From: Ralstonia sp. TCR112
GTDB lineage: Bacteria > Pseudomonadota > Gammaproteobacteria > Burkholderiales > Burkholderiaceae
Reading direction: 5' to 3'
NCBI RefSeq assembly: GCF_007997035.1
Contig: NZ_VOSS01000014.1
Coordinates: 83,916-147,915 of the forward strand
DNA: 64,000 nt
Shown here in pieces: positions 49,859-60,007 of the stretch; the stretch's first letter is position 1; the number at the start of each line of letters is the position of its first letter. The notes beneath the pieces are model-generated. The model searched no databases, was not told the DNA's origin, and saw only the letters and a program-made list of their open reading frames with translations. Position numbers and translations under genes: made by a program.

Positions 49859-50967
49859 TGCGGGCATCCATGTCGAAGGTGTGGCACCCCGTTGCCGGGG
49901 CAGGCGCCCGCAAGTTGCAGGCCGTTCGTCGGTCGGTTTTTCTTCTTCTGTGTGTTTCGGCGCTGGCGACGGCTGCTCAGCCGCAGCCCGATCCCATGCC
50001 GCGCAAGGAGGCCGCCTCTTGGTTGGCCAAGATCCATCGCGCGGCACTCAAGCAGAACTATGTCGGCACGCTCACATACCAGCGTGGCACCGGCATGCAC
50101 TCCACCCGCATCCAGCACTACGCTGATCTCTTCAACAACGAGTACGAGCGCGTCGAAGCGCTGGACGGCAAGCAGCGCGAAATGCTGCGCCAGAATGATG
50201 TCGTGCGGAACCTGATTTACGACGTCAAACTCGTTGTGACGGAGAAGCAGGAGCACAAGGACAGCTTCCCCGCGCTGCTTGCCACCACCAATGGCGATGT
50301 GCTCGATCAGTACGACATGCGCCACCTCCCGGCCGAGCGCGTCGCGGGCATGGACTGCGAGGTCTTTCAGCTTGATCCGAAGGACGGCTACCGCTATGCC
50401 TACCGTATCTGGGCCGAGCGAAACAGTGGCTTGCTCATGCGCGCCCAGACCATTGGTGAAGACGGCAAGGTGCTGGAGCAGGTCGCCTTTTCGCAAGTCG
50501 AGCTGGGTGTGCCGTCGGAAAAGCAGAAGATCGTCGCTGCGTTCAAGAACCTGAACGGCTGGAATCAGTACGAGATCGTGACGCAGCCGACCAATCTGGC
50601 AGAACAAGGTTGGACGATCGGCAATCCCGTCAAGGGTTTCCAGAAGATCCGCGAGGTGCGTCGTCCGCTGGGCGATATTGCGCCGGCGGGCAAGAACACT
50701 TCCGGTTTCGAGGTCCAGCAGGTCGTCTTCAGTGATGGCTTGGCAGGGCTGTCGCTGTTTATCGAGCCGGTATCGGAAAAGCGTACGCGCCGCGAAGGCT
50801 TTATCTCGCAAGGCGCCACGCATGTGATGGTGCGACGCGTTGCCGATTTCTGGCTGACGGTTGTGGGCGAAGTCCCGTTTGCTACCATCAAGCAGTTTGG
50901 CGCCGCAGTCGACTACAAGCCGGTGTCCGCCAACGTGAGCAATAAGCCGGCCAGCGCGCCGCAGTAG
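49858..50967 (+). CDS. mucB: Periplasmic sigma-E regulator MucB/RseB
   Basis: A 369-residue MucB/RseB protein that shields MucA from proteolysis and senses envelope components. The signal peptide is late (RRSVFLLLCVSALATAA, residues 24-40, cleavage near there). The N-terminal lipoprotein-like domain begins ASWLAKIHRAALKQNYVGTLTY, and the C-terminal domain includes VVFSDGLAGLSLFIEPV and HVMVRRVADFWLTVVGEVP. Start ATG at 49858 overlaps mucA by one base; a second ATG is 12 bases on. Confidence 0.92.
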   Translation: MRASMSKVWHPVAGAGARKLQAVRRSVFLLLCVSALATAAQPQPDPMPRKEAASWLAKIHRAALKQNYVGTLTYQRGTGMHSTRIQHYADLFNNEYERVEALDGKQREMLRQNDVVRNLIYDVKLVVTEKQEHKDSFPALLATTNGDVLDQYDMRHLPAERVAGMDCEVFQLDPKDGYRYAYRIWAERNSGLLMRAQTIGEDGKVLEQVAFSQVELGVPSEKQKIVAAFKNLNGWNQYEIVTQPTNLAEQGWTIGNPVKGFQKIREVRRPLGDIAPAGKNTSGFEVQQVVFSDGLAGLSLFIEPVSEKRTRREGFISQGATHVMVRRVADFWLTVVGEVPFATIKQFGAAVDYKPVSANVSNKPASAPQ

Positions 50968-51052
50968 CCACAAAGCCGGCACCTGCCTGGGGTGCGCGGC
51001 GTGGTTGCGCTCAGTACCATTTCTCTATTTGTCCTTGTTCCGGGGAGCTTTC

Positions 51053-52564
51053 ATGCGTACCGCTCGATCCGTTCATGCCTTGCGTCTGCTGTGCGTTGCC
51101 GCTGCCGTGGCGGTCGGGAGCGCATTGGCGCCGGCCCACGCACAGAACGCCACGGGTAGTGTGGCTACGGGCACGTATGGCCTGCCCGATTTTGCCGACT
51201 TGGTCGAGAAGGTAAGCCCTGCCGTCGTGAACATCCGCACGACCGAGAAGGTCCGTATGCAGCAGGGTGGTCCGAATGATGACGACATGGCGGAGTTTTT
51301 CCGCCGCTTCTTCGGAGTGCCGATGCCGGGCATGCCGGGGCAGGGTCAGAAGCGCCGCAACGCGCCGCCGCAGCAGGAAGAAGAGCAGAGCCGCGGTGTC
51401 GGTTCCGGCTTCATCATCTCGGGCGATGGTTACATCCTGACCAACGCGCATGTGGTGGAAGGCGCAGAAACCATCTATGTCACGCTGATCGACAAGCGCG
51501 AATACAAGGCCAAGCTGATCGGCCTGGACAAGCGTACCGACGTGGCGCTAGTCAAGGTCGAGGCCAGTGCCCTGCCGAGCCTGAAGCTTGGCGATTCCGA
51601 CAAGGTGCGCGTGGGCGAGTGGGTGCTCGCAATCGGCTCTCCGTTTGGCCTGGACAATACGGTGACTGCAGGCATCGTGTCGGCCAAGGGTCGCGATACG
51701 GGCGACTACCTGCCATTCATCCAGTCCGACGTGGCCGTCAACCCAGGCAACTCCGGCGGCCCGCTGATCAACCTGCGCGGCGAGGTGATCGGCATCAACA
51801 ACCAGATCTATAGCCAAAGCGGCGGCTACATGGGCATCTCGTTCTCGATTCCGATCGACGAGGCGATGCGTGTGGCTGAGCAGTTGAAGGCGACGGGGCG
51901 CGTGACACGCGGCCGCATCGGCGTGGCGATCGACAACGTGCCGAAGGACGCAGCGGAGTCGCTGGGTCTGGGCCGCGCGCGCGGCGCCTATGTCGGCAAC
52001 GTCGAGTCGGGCGGTCCGGCCGACAAGGCAGGCATCGAGGCCGGTGACATTGTTCTTAAGTACAACGGGCGCGATGTCGAGAAGGCGGGCGACCTGCAGC
52101 GCCAAGTCGGCGAGACCAAGCCGGGTACGCGCGCCACCGTGCAGGTCTGGCGCAAGGGTGCAACGCGCGATCTGACTGTGACGGTCGCTGAGTTGCAGGC
52201 TGACACGAAGGTGGCGCAACGCGCGAAGGGCGCACAGCCTGACAACAGCCAGCAAGGTCCGGGCAAGCCGAACGCGCTGGGGCTGGTGGTGGCTGACCTG
52301 TCCGACGGCGCTCGTCGCGAGTTCAAGACCAAGAGCGGCGTTGAAGTGCAGGTGTCCGAAGGGCCCGCGGCGCGCGTCGGCATTCGACCGGGCGACCTGA
52401 TTCTGCGTGTGGGCGATACCGATGTCACCAACGCCAAGCAGTTCAACGAGGTGGTCGCCAAGCTCGACAAGAACCGCATGGTGGCTGTGTTTGTGCGTCG
52501 AGGTGATGCCACCCAGGTAGTGACGTTGCGCCCAAGCGCAGCCCGGTCGGGTAGCGGCCAGTGA
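51053..52564 (+). CDS. mucD: Periplasmic serine protease MucD/DegP
   Basis: HtrA-family protease and chaperone, 503 residues, clearing misfolded envelope proteins. A signal peptide ends near AHAQ (residue 30). The trypsin-like triad is His133 (TNAHVVEGA), Asp163 (KRTDVALVK) and Ser234 (NPGNSGGPLIN). Two PDZ domains follow (about 290-380 and 410-495). A Gln/Pro/Arg-rich insert at about 95-113 sits in the LA loop. ATG at 51053 with GGGGAG. It ends overlapping the next gene by 4 bases (GTGA). Confidence 0.95.
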   Translation: MRTARSVHALRLLCVAAAVAVGSALAPAHAQNATGSVATGTYGLPDFADLVEKVSPAVVNIRTTEKVRMQQGGPNDDDMAEFFRRFFGVPMPGMPGQGQKRRNAPPQQEEEQSRGVGSGFIISGDGYILTNAHVVEGAETIYVTLIDKREYKAKLIGLDKRTDVALVKVEASALPSLKLGDSDKVRVGEWVLAIGSPFGLDNTVTAGIVSAKGRDTGDYLPFIQSDVAVNPGNSGGPLINLRGEVIGINNQIYSQSGGYMGISFSIPIDEAMRVAEQLKATGRVTRGRIGVAIDNVPKDAAESLGLGRARGAYVGNVESGGPADKAGIEAGDIVLKYNGRDVEKAGDLQRQVGETKPGTRATVQVWRKGATRDLTVTVAELQADTKVAQRAKGAQPDNSQQGPGKPNALGLVVADLSDGARREFKTKSGVEVQVSEGPAARVGIRPGDLILRVGDTDVTNAKQFNEVVAKLDKNRMVAVFVRRGDATQVVTLRPSAARSGSGQ

Positions 52565-52836
52565 TCGAACTCACGCTCTACGGCCGCACGTACTGCCATT
52601 TGTGCGATGACATGAAGAACGCGCTGGAGCCACTCCAGCGCGGTTTTTCTTTTGTGCTCCACGAAGTGGACGTCGATAGCGATCCGGCGCTGGAGGCGCG
52701 GTTTGATGAGTTGGTGCCCGTGCTCATGACGGGGGCGCCGGCAACCCCACCTGAAGATGCACATGAGCTGTGCCACTACTTTCTGGATGTGCAAGCTGTG
52801 CAGGCGTGGCTCACTGCACAAAGCGCGCACAACTGA
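52561..52836 (+). CDS. Glutaredoxin-like protein (DUF836 family)
   Basis: A small 91-residue thioredoxin-fold protein with the redox motif CHLC at residues 12-15 (LYGRTYCHLCDDMKNAL). DUF836 proteins are glutaredoxin-like with no proven substrate. GTG start at 52561 inside the mucD stop (GTGA) implies translational coupling to the protease. It is unusual in carrying a perfect terminator-like hairpin within its own coding sequence at 52621-52653. Confidence 0.85.
   Translation: MIELTLYGRTYCHLCDDMKNALEPLQRGFSFVLHEVDVDSDPALEARFDELVPVLMTGAPATPPEDAHELCHYFLDVQAVQAWLTAQSAHN
52621..52653 (+). terminator. Intrinsic terminator located inside the glutaredoxin-like gene
   Basis: GCGCTGGAG pairs perfectly with CTCCAGCGC around CCA (52621-52641), then GG, five T, C and four T. 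It is as strong as the intergenic terminators here. It lies 57 bases after the mucD stop and would end untranslated transcripts. Confidence 0.65.
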
Positions 52837-53052
52837 GGCAACGCCGCTGCCGCAAAAAGAGGCGCGGGAAGCCCTCTGAAATCCGGTAAAATCGCCTGTT
52901 AGCGCCGATTTTTGCACTGCACGATTGTTGTGCCGCAATTTAGGCTTTGAACCCAATACCTCCCGCCGACGCAGCACATGCGCGCCGGCCATGCCGGGAC
53001 CGCCTCGCGCTCCGGCAGACGCGCCCGGGATGGGCGCTTTTCGACGCATTCG

Positions 53053-54852
53053 ATGGACAATATCCGCAATTTCTCGATCATCGCCCACATCGACCACGGC
53101 AAATCGACGCTGGCAGATCGCATCATCCAGTTGTGTGGCGGGCTCTCCGACCGCGAGATGGAAGCCCAGGTGCTGGACTCGATGGACATCGAGAAGGAGC
53201 GCGGCATCACCATCAAGGCGCAGACAGCCGCGCTGTCTTACAAGGCGCGCGACGGCAAGGTCTATAACCTCAATCTAATCGACACCCCCGGACACGTCGA
53301 CTTCAGCTACGAAGTCAGCCGCTCATTGTCCGCATGCGAAGGGGCTCTGCTGGTGGTCGATGCTTCCCAAGGTGTGGAAGCGCAGACCGTCGCCAACTGT
53401 TACACCGCCATCGAGCTGGGCGTGGAAGTCGTGCCGGTGCTCAACAAAATCGACTTGCCTGCGGCCGATCCGGACAACGCGATCCAGGAAATCGAAGACG
53501 TCATCGGCATCGACGCCACCGACGCGACGCGCTGCTCCGCCAAGACCGGCGTGGGCGTGGCGGACGTGCTCGAAGCGCTGATCGCCAAAGTGCCCGCGCC
53601 GAAGGGCGACCCGGCCGCGCCGCTGCAAGCGCTGATCATCGACTCGTGGTTCGACAACTACGTCGGCGTGGTGATGCTCGTGCGCGTGGTGAACGGCACG
53701 CTGCGCGCCAAGGACAAAGTCCTGCTGATGGCAACCGGTGCGCAGCATTTGGTGGAACAGGTGGGCGTGTTTTCGCCGAAGTCGGTGCCGCGCGAATCGT
53801 TGTCGGCGGGGCAGGTGGGCTTCGTCATCGCGGGCATCAAGGAACTCAAGGCTGCCAAGGTGGGTGACACCATCACCCATGTGGCGCCGCGCAAGGCCGA
53901 AGCACCGCTGCCGGGCTTCAAGGAAGTCAAGCCGCAGGTGTTTGCCGGTCTGTATCCGGTGGAAGCCAATCAATACGAAGCGCTGCGTGAATCGCTCGAA
54001 AAGCTCAAGCTCAACGACGCGTCGTTGCAGTACGAGCCGGAAGTGTCGCAGGCGCTCGGCTTCGGCTTCCGCTGCGGCTTCCTGGGCCTGCTGCACATGG
54101 AGATCGTGCAGGAGCGCCTGGAACGCGAATTCGACATGGATCTGATCACCACCGCGCCGACGGTGGTCTATCAGGTGCAGTTGCGCGATGGCACGATGGT
54201 GCAGGTGGAAAACCCGGCCAAGATGCCGGCCGACCCGAGCAAGATCGAGGCGATTCTCGAGCCGATCGTCACCGTCAATCTGTACATGCCGCAGGATTAC
54301 GTGGGCGCCGTCATCACGCTGTGCGAGCAGAAGCGTGGCTCGCAGATCAACATGAGCTACCACGGCCGCCAGGTCCAGCTGACATACGAAATCCCGATGG
54401 GCGAGATCGTGCTGGACTTCTTCGATCGGCTGAAATCCGTCTCGCGCGGTTATGCGTCGATGGATTACGAGTTCAAGGAATACCGCGTGTCGGACGTGGT
54501 CAAGGTCGACATCCTGATCAACGGCGACAAGGTCGATGCGCTGTCCATCATCGTCCACCGTTCGAACAGCACGTACCGTGGTCGCGAAGTGGCCGCCAAG
54601 ATGCGCGAGATCATTCCGCGTCAGATGTACGACGTGGCGATCCAGGCGGCCATTGGTGCGAACGTGATCGCGCGTGAGAACGTCAAGGCGCTGCGCAAGA
54701 ACGTGCTGGCCAAGTGCTACGGCGGCGATATCTCGCGCAAGAAGAAGCTCCTCGAGAAGCAGAAAGAGGGCAAGAAGCGCATGAAGCAGGTTGGCACCGT
54801 TGAAATTCCGCAAGAGGCTTTCCTGGCCATCCTGCGCGTCGAAGAAAAATAA
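53053..54852 (+). CDS. lepA: Elongation factor 4 (LepA)
   Basis: Ribosome-associated GTPase with a role in initiation or back-translocation; 599 residues. G1 is [13 protein letters not shown] (residues 11-23), G3 DTPGHVD, G4 NKID. The LepA-specific C-terminal domain is present ([20 protein letters not shown]). I chose ATG at 53053 ([16 protein letters not shown]). It precedes lepB by 30 bases, the classic lepA-lepB pair. Confidence 0.98.
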   Translation: MDNIRNFSIIAHIDHGKSTLADRIIQLCGGLSDREMEAQVLDSMDIEKERGITIKAQTAALSYKARDGKVYNLNLIDTPGHVDFSYEVSRSLSACEGALLVVDASQGVEAQTVANCYTAIELGVEVVPVLNKIDLPAADPDNAIQEIEDVIGIDATDATRCSAKTGVGVADVLEALIAKVPAPKGDPAAPLQALIIDSWFDNYVGVVMLVRVVNGTLRAKDKVLLMATGAQHLVEQVGVFSPKSVPRESLSAGQVGFVIAGIKELKAAKVGDTITHVAPRKAEAPLPGFKEVKPQVFAGLYPVEANQYEALRESLEKLKLNDASLQYEPEVSQALGFGFRCGFLGLLHMEIVQERLEREFDMDLITTAPTVVYQVQLRDGTMVQVENPAKMPADPSKIEAILEPIVTVNLYMPQDYVGAVITLCEQKRGSQINMSYHGRQVQLTYEIPMGEIVLDFFDRLKSVSRGYASMDYEFKEYRVSDVVKVDILINGDKVDALSIIVHRSNSTYRGREVAAKMREIIPRQMYDVAIQAAIGANVIARENVKALRKNVLAKCYGGDISRKKKLLEKQKEGKKRMKQVGTVEIPQEAFLAILRVEEK

Positions 54853-54882
54853 TCCAGACATCGCTCGGACGATCTCTCCTCC

Positions 54883-55776
54883 ATGAACTTCGCCCTGATT
54901 CTGTTTGTTCTCGTCGTGCTCACCGGTATCGCGTGGGTGGCCGACAAGCTCGTATTCCAGCGTCAACGTCAAGCGGCCGCGGCCGCGGCACTCGCTGAAT
55001 TTGATGCGCGCGCGCAGGTGCAGGCGCAGTACGGCGGCGGTGGCGACATCGGTGCAGCGCGTTTGCAACTGGCCGAAGACAAGCTGCGCCAGCCCTGGTG
55101 GCTGGAATACACCGCCAGCTTCTTCCCGGTGATTGCCGCGGTGTTCCTGCTGCGCTCGTTCGTGATCGAGCCGTTCAAGATTCCGTCGGGCTCGATGATT
55201 CCGACGCTGCAGATCGGCGATTTCATCCTCGTCAACAAGTACACCTATGGCATTCGCTTGCCGATCGTGAACAAGAAGATCGTGGAGCTGAACCAGCCGC
55301 AACGCGGCGACGTGATGGTCTTCCGCTACCCGAAAGACGAGTCGATGGACTACATCAAGCGCGTGATCGGTGTGCCGGGTGACGTGGTGAAGTACGACAA
55401 CAAGCGTCTGACGGTGAACGGCCAGCCGGCGACCTACGCGCCGCAGTCCGACTACCTCGATGGCGAGCGTCTGACCTACTCGAAGCAGTACCAGGAGACG
55501 CTGGGCAACGTGACCCACAACATCCTGAACGACGCAGACCGCCCCGCCTATGTCTCCGGCCCGGACGATTTTCCGTTCCGCGAGAACTGCACATACAATC
55601 AGACCGGCTTCACTTGCAAGGTACCCGCAGGTCACTATTTCATGATGGGCGATAATCGCGACAACAGCGCGGATTCTCGTTACTGGGGCTTCGTGCCGGA
55701 CAAGAACATCGTCGGGAAGGCCTTCTTCATCTGGATGAATCTGGGTGACCTGAAGCGGATCGGTGCTTTTCACTGA
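54883..55776 (+). CDS. lepB: Signal peptidase I
   Basis: Cleaves Sec and Tat signal peptides; 297 residues. Two membrane segments (about 3-20 and 80-97) precede the catalytic domain. The nucleophile is Ser104 (PSGSMIPTLQIGD) and the general base is Lys159 (DYIKRVIGVPGD). The GDNRDNSADSRYWGFV box is conserved. Confidence 0.97.
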   Translation: MNFALILFVLVVLTGIAWVADKLVFQRQRQAAAAAALAEFDARAQVQAQYGGGGDIGAARLQLAEDKLRQPWWLEYTASFFPVIAAVFLLRSFVIEPFKIPSGSMIPTLQIGDFILVNKYTYGIRLPIVNKKIVELNQPQRGDVMVFRYPKDESMDYIKRVIGVPGDVVKYDNKRLTVNGQPATYAPQSDYLDGERLTYSKQYQETLGNVTHNILNDADRPAYVSGPDDFPFRENCTYNQTGFTCKVPAGHYFMMGDNRDNSADSRYWGFVPDKNIVGKAFFIWMNLGDLKRIGAFH

Positions 55777-55837
55777 TCCATAAGTGACGCAAAGATATCT
55801 TAATAAAACTCGGCAATTGCAAAACGGGGGAAATGCA

Positions 55838-56206
55838 ATGCGGATTCGTCAGACCGGTCTCAAACGCCCGTCGCGCGGGATTACGATGTTTGGCATCCTG
55901 ATCGGCATCATCGTGCTGATTACGTTTGTGCTGCCGGCTATTCGGTCCGTGCCGAGCCTGATGGAATACCAGGCCATTACACGCGCTGTGAAACAGGCGC
56001 GCGAGCGTGCAAGCACGCGCGAAGAGGTGGCCTCCGCCTTTGACAAGCAGGCCGCGATCGACGACATCACGTCGATCAAGGGCGAAGATCTGGAAGTGCT
56101 GGACGGCGGGGGCTCCATTCAGGCGGTGCGTTTCTCGTACAAGCGCGAAGTTCCGCTGTATGGCCCCATCGGTCTGGTGATCACCTATTCGGGGACCCAG
56201 CGTTGA
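55838..56206 (+). CDS. DUF4845 membrane protein
   Basis: A 122-residue single-pass protein. A basic pilin-like N-terminus ([28 protein letters not shown]) leads into one hydrophobic helix and a small soluble domain ([20 protein letters not shown]). DUF4845 proteins sit between lepB and rnc in many betaproteobacteria and Pseudomonas; the role is unknown. ATG at 55838 is preferred because GGGGGAA precedes it, although the frame opens at 55784. It ends one base before the rnc start. Confidence 0.85.
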   Translation: MRIRQTGLKRPSRGITMFGILIGIIVLITFVLPAIRSVPSLMEYQAITRAVKQARERASTREEVASAFDKQAAIDDITSIKGEDLEVLDGGGSIQAVRFSYKREVPLYGPIGLVITYSGTQR

Positions 56207-56207
56207 C

Positions 56208-56978
56208 ATGAGTCTGGATGCGCTACAGCAACGTCTTGGCTACCGCTTCAGCAAACCGGAGTTGCTGCAGCAGGCGCTCACCCATCGCAGTCACAGCGCG
56301 ATGCACAACGAGCGCCTGGAATTTCTTGGCGATTCGATCCTGAACTGCGCCGTCGCGGACATGCTCTACGGCATGTTCGGCAAGCTGGATGAGGGCGATC
56401 TTTCGCGGGTGCGGGCCAATCTGGTCAAGCAACAGGCGTTGTACGAGATCGCGCAAATGTTGCAATTGCCCGATGCCCTGCGTTTGGGCGAAGGTGAGTT
56501 GAAGAGCGGCGGTTTCCGCCGTCCATCTATCCTGGCCGATGCGCTGGAAGCGATTTTCGGGGCAGTGTTCCTCGACGGCGGCTTCGATGCCGCCCGCACG
56601 CTGATCCGCAAGCTCTATATCCCGATCCTTGAACAGGTCGATCCGCGCACGCTTGGCAAGGACGCCAAGACGCTGTTGCAGGAGTACCTCCAAGGTCACA
56701 AGATTGCGTTGCCGCTGTACACGGTGGTGGCTACCCACGGCGCGGCGCATAATCAGCAATTCGAGGTCGAGTGCTCGATCCCGAAGCTGGAGATTCGCGT
56801 CTCCGGCAGCGGGGCATCGCGGCGCGCGGCCGAACAATCGGCGGCCAAGCTGGCCTTGGAAGAAGCGCATCGCCTGGTGCCGCAGCTCGTCAAGCGCAGC
56901 CGCGCCGAGCGCACTGGCAAGACGCGCAAGCAGGCCACGCCGCCCGATCCGCAGTTGTCTCTCCGGTTGAAGGAATAA
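56208..56978 (+). CDS. rnc: Ribonuclease III
   Basis: Double-strand-specific endoribonuclease for rRNA and mRNA processing; 256 residues. The catalytic signature [13 protein letters not shown] lies at about 33-45, and the second acidic motif is [17 protein letters not shown] double-stranded-RNA-binding domain occupies about 155-225. A basic tail ([13 protein letters not shown]) extends beyond the 226-residue E. coli form. Followed by era after 8 bases. Confidence 0.97.
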   Translation: MSLDALQQRLGYRFSKPELLQQALTHRSHSAMHNERLEFLGDSILNCAVADMLYGMFGKLDEGDLSRVRANLVKQQALYEIAQMLQLPDALRLGEGELKSGGFRRPSILADALEAIFGAVFLDGGFDAARTLIRKLYIPILEQVDPRTLGKDAKTLLQEYLQGHKIALPLYTVVATHGAAHNQQFEVECSIPKLEIRVSGSGASRRAAEQSAAKLALEEAHRLVPQLVKRSRAERTGKTRKQATPPDPQLSLRLKE

Positions 56979-56986
56979 TCAGGTAA

Positions 56987-57925
56987 ATGAGCGACACCCC
57001 ATTGCAGCCTCCGCAGCCAGAATCTGGCGTGCCGGAGGGGTTCCGCTGCGGCATGGTCGCCATTGTCGGGCGGCCGAACGTCGGCAAATCCACGCTGATG
57101 AACGCCCTCGTGGGCCAGAAAGTCAGCATCACATCGCGCAAGGCGCAGACGACGCGTCACCGCATCACCGGCATTCAGACGACGGATGACGCACAGTTCG
57201 TTTTCGTCGATACGCCAGGCTTTCAGACACGTCACGCCACCGCGCTGAACCGTTCGCTGAACCGCGCGGTCACGTCCACGCTTACGTCGGTGGATGCGGT
57301 GTTGTTCGTGGTCGAAGCCGGTCGCTACGGCCCGGACGACGAAAAGGTGCTCTCGCTGCTGCCGCGCGAGACGCCCGTGATCCTGATCGTCAACAAGGTG
57401 GATCGGCTCGATGCGTACACGCGCGCCGAGATGGTTGCCGTGTTCCTGCAGGACATGGCGCAGGTGTTTCCGTTTGCCGAAATCGTGCCGATGTCGGCCA
57501 AGAACCGCGACGACATCGATCGGCTGCTCGGCATCGTGCGCCCGTATCTGCCGGAAGGTGAGCCGATGTACGACCCGGAGGCGCTGACCGATCGCAGCGA
57601 GCGCTTCCTGGCTGCCGAAATCGTTCGCGAGAAGGTTTTCCGCTGGACGGGCGACGAGTTGCCGTATTCCAGCACCGTCATCGTCGACAAGTTCGAGACC
57701 GAAGGTCGCCTGCGCCGCGTGTTCGTCACCATCCTCGTCGACCGCGACGCGCACAAGGCGATGATCATCGGCGCGAAGGGCGCCAAGCTCAAGCAGATCT
57801 CCACCGAAGCCCGCATGGACATGGAAAAACTGTTCGACGGCAAGGTGTATCTGGAGGTCTGGATCAAGGTCAAGAGCGGTTGGGCCGACAACGAAGCCGG
57901 CCTGCGCGCCTACGGCTACGAATAA
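56987..57925 (+). CDS. era: GTPase Era
   Basis: Binds the 3' end of 16S rRNA and helps 30S maturation; 312 residues. G1 is GRPNVGKST (28-36), G3 DTPGF, G4 NKVD. The KH domain is at the C-terminus ([18 protein letters not shown]). The rnc-era-recO order is widely conserved. Confidence 0.98.
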   Translation: MSDTPLQPPQPESGVPEGFRCGMVAIVGRPNVGKSTLMNALVGQKVSITSRKAQTTRHRITGIQTTDDAQFVFVDTPGFQTRHATALNRSLNRAVTSTLTSVDAVLFVVEAGRYGPDDEKVLSLLPRETPVILIVNKVDRLDAYTRAEMVAVFLQDMAQVFPFAEIVPMSAKNRDDIDRLLGIVRPYLPEGEPMYDPEALTDRSERFLAAEIVREKVFRWTGDELPYSSTVIVDKFETEGRLRRVFVTILVDRDAHKAMIIGAKGAKLKQISTEARMDMEKLFDGKVYLEVWIKVKSGWADNEAGLRAYGYE

Positions 57926-57957
57926 CCATTTAGCCGGGCCACTTCTACACACGCTCG

Positions 57958-58779
57958 ATGGCGGGACGATCCGATCCGATTCCGGACGAAGCCGCGGAAT
58001 GGCTTGCCGAGGAAGGCGTTGCCGGCGCCGCGCCGCGCAAGAGCTTTCCTGCCGGGCGTTCCGAAACGCGTGTTGCTGCGCAGCCGGCCTTCGTGCTGCA
58101 CAGTTATCCGTATCGGGAAACCAGCCTCATCATCGACGTCTTTACGCCGGACTACGGGCGCATGGCGTTGGTTGCCAAGGGGGCGAAGCGGCCGCATTCA
58201 GCGCTGCGCGCGGTGTTGCAGACGTTCCAGCCGCTGTCGCTGTCCTGGAGCGGGCGCGGTGATGTGCGCACGCTCACGCGCGCAGAGTGGGTTGGCGGCA
58301 TGCTGCCGCTGGGCGGAGAGGGACTGCTGTCCGGCTTCTATCTGAACGAACTGCTCGTCAAGTTCGTCGCCCGCGAAGACGGCCACCCGGTCCTGTTCGC
58401 GCATTACGTCGAAACGCTCAACAAGCTTGCCCATGGCGAACCCGCGGCCTTCACGCTGCGGGCGTTCGAACGTGTGCTGCTGCGTGAGACCGGCTTTGCC
58501 GCGCAGCTCGACCGCTGCATCGACGGCGAACCCGTGCAGGCGGATGCCGAATACGTCTATCACCCCGAGCGCGGCATCCGGCGTACCCTGCCGAGCGATC
58601 CATCGTCGTGGCCAGTCTTGCGCGGCCAGACGCTGATCGACATGGAGCGCGATGATTACGCCTCACGCCCCACGACCGCACAGCAAAGCCGCAGTCTGAT
58701 GCGTTTCCTGCTGCATTATCATTTGCATGGCACGCCGCTTTCGACGCGCCAGATCCTGATCGACTTGCAGAAACTATGA
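57958..58779 (+). CDS. recO: DNA repair protein RecO
   Basis: Loads RecA with RecF and RecR; 273 residues. An OB fold follows an N-terminal extension of about 45 residues ([20 protein letters not shown] marks the start of the core). The C-terminal part lacks the zinc-binding cysteines, as in other proteobacterial RecO. The last 4 bases overlap pdxJ. Confidence 0.94.
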
Positions 58780-59567
58780 TCTTTCACGCCTCGCCGGGAA
58801 TCATCGACCTGGGTATCAACATCGACCACGTCGCTACGCTGCGCAACGCGCGCGGCACCACGTACCCGGACCCGATCGCCGCGGCGCTGCTGGCAGAAGA
58901 AGCCGGCGCCGACCTCATCACCCTCCACCTGCGCGAAGATCGCCGCCACATCAAGGATGCCGATGTGCGCGCCCTGCGGCCGCAACTGCGCACGCGCATG
59001 AACCTCGAGTGCGCCGTCACGCAGGAGATGCTCGACATCGCATGCGACATCGGCCCGCAGGACGTTTGCCTCGTGCCCGAGCGCCGTCAGGAAGTGACGA
59101 CCGAAGGCGGGCTGGACGTGGTTGGTGGTTTTGCCAAGGTGCAGGCCGCTTGCAAGCAACTGGCCGATGCGGGCATCCGCGTGTCGCTGTTCATTGATCC
59201 GGATGCGGCACAGATCGAGGCCGCTGCCGCTGCCGGCGCGCCCGTCATCGAACTGCACACGGGCCGCTATGCTGAAGCGACCGACGATGCCGAGCTGCGG
59301 GCAGAACTCGTCCGCATCGAAACCGCCGTGGAAGAGGGCATCCGCTGGGGCGTGCGGGTGAACGCAGGCCACGGCCTTCACTACACGAACGTGCAGCCGA
59401 TTGCCGCCATCGCCGGCATTCATGAGCTCAACATCGGCCACGCCGTCGTTGCGCATGCGGTGTTTGCCGGCTGGCAGAACGCGGTGCGTGAGATGAAGGC
59501 GATCATGGTTGCGGCGCGGTTGTCGTCCACGACGCCAGCGGCTGCACACCCGGGCGTGCCTGTATGA
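58776..59567 (+). CDS. pdxJ: Pyridoxine 5'-phosphate synthase
   Basis: Last step of de novo vitamin B6 synthesis; 263 residues. Signature parts are [53 protein letters not shown] and [12 protein letters not shown]. The start lies in an ATGA overlap with recO and the end in another with acpS. Confidence 0.97.
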
Positions 59568-60007
59568 ACGAACGGGCCGCAGCCGCCTCGGTGTCCGGCG
59601 CCATTTATGGCATCGGCACGGACATCATCCAGATCGAGCGTGTCGAAGGCGTGATGCAGCGGACCAATGGCCGCTTCGCCGAAAAGGTGCTCGGCCCCGA
59701 GGAGCTGCGCGTCTACCATGCCCGCAAGGCGCGTTCAGAGCGCCGTGGCCTCGCGTTTCTTGCCACGCGCTTTGCCGCCAAGGAAGCTGTGTCCAAGGCC
59801 ATCGGCCTGGGAATGCGCTGGCCCATGACGTGGCGTGCGGTCCAGACGCTCAACTTGCCCTCCGGCCAACCGGTGGTGCGCTACAGCGGCGAACTGGCCG
59901 ACTGGATCGCGCAGCACGGCCTTCATATCCAGATCAGCGTGACGGACGAGCGCGACTACGCAGTCGCCTTCGCAGTCGCCGAGTTGCAAACGAAATCCTC
60001 CGCATGA
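59564..60007 (+). CDS. acpS: Holo-[acyl-carrier-protein] synthase
   Basis: Transfers phosphopantetheine from CoA to AcpP; 147 residues. [16 protein letters not shown] holds the metal-binding Asp, and [15 protein letters not shown] holds the catalytic Glu/Lys. About 13 extra residues precede the core (E. coli form 126 residues). It overlaps pdxJ and nagZ by 4 bases each. Confidence 0.96.

Noticed and set aside
53323..55773. 816-codon minus-strand open frame opposite lepA and lepB
   Set aside because: It spans two recognisable genes on the plus strand and has no family motif.
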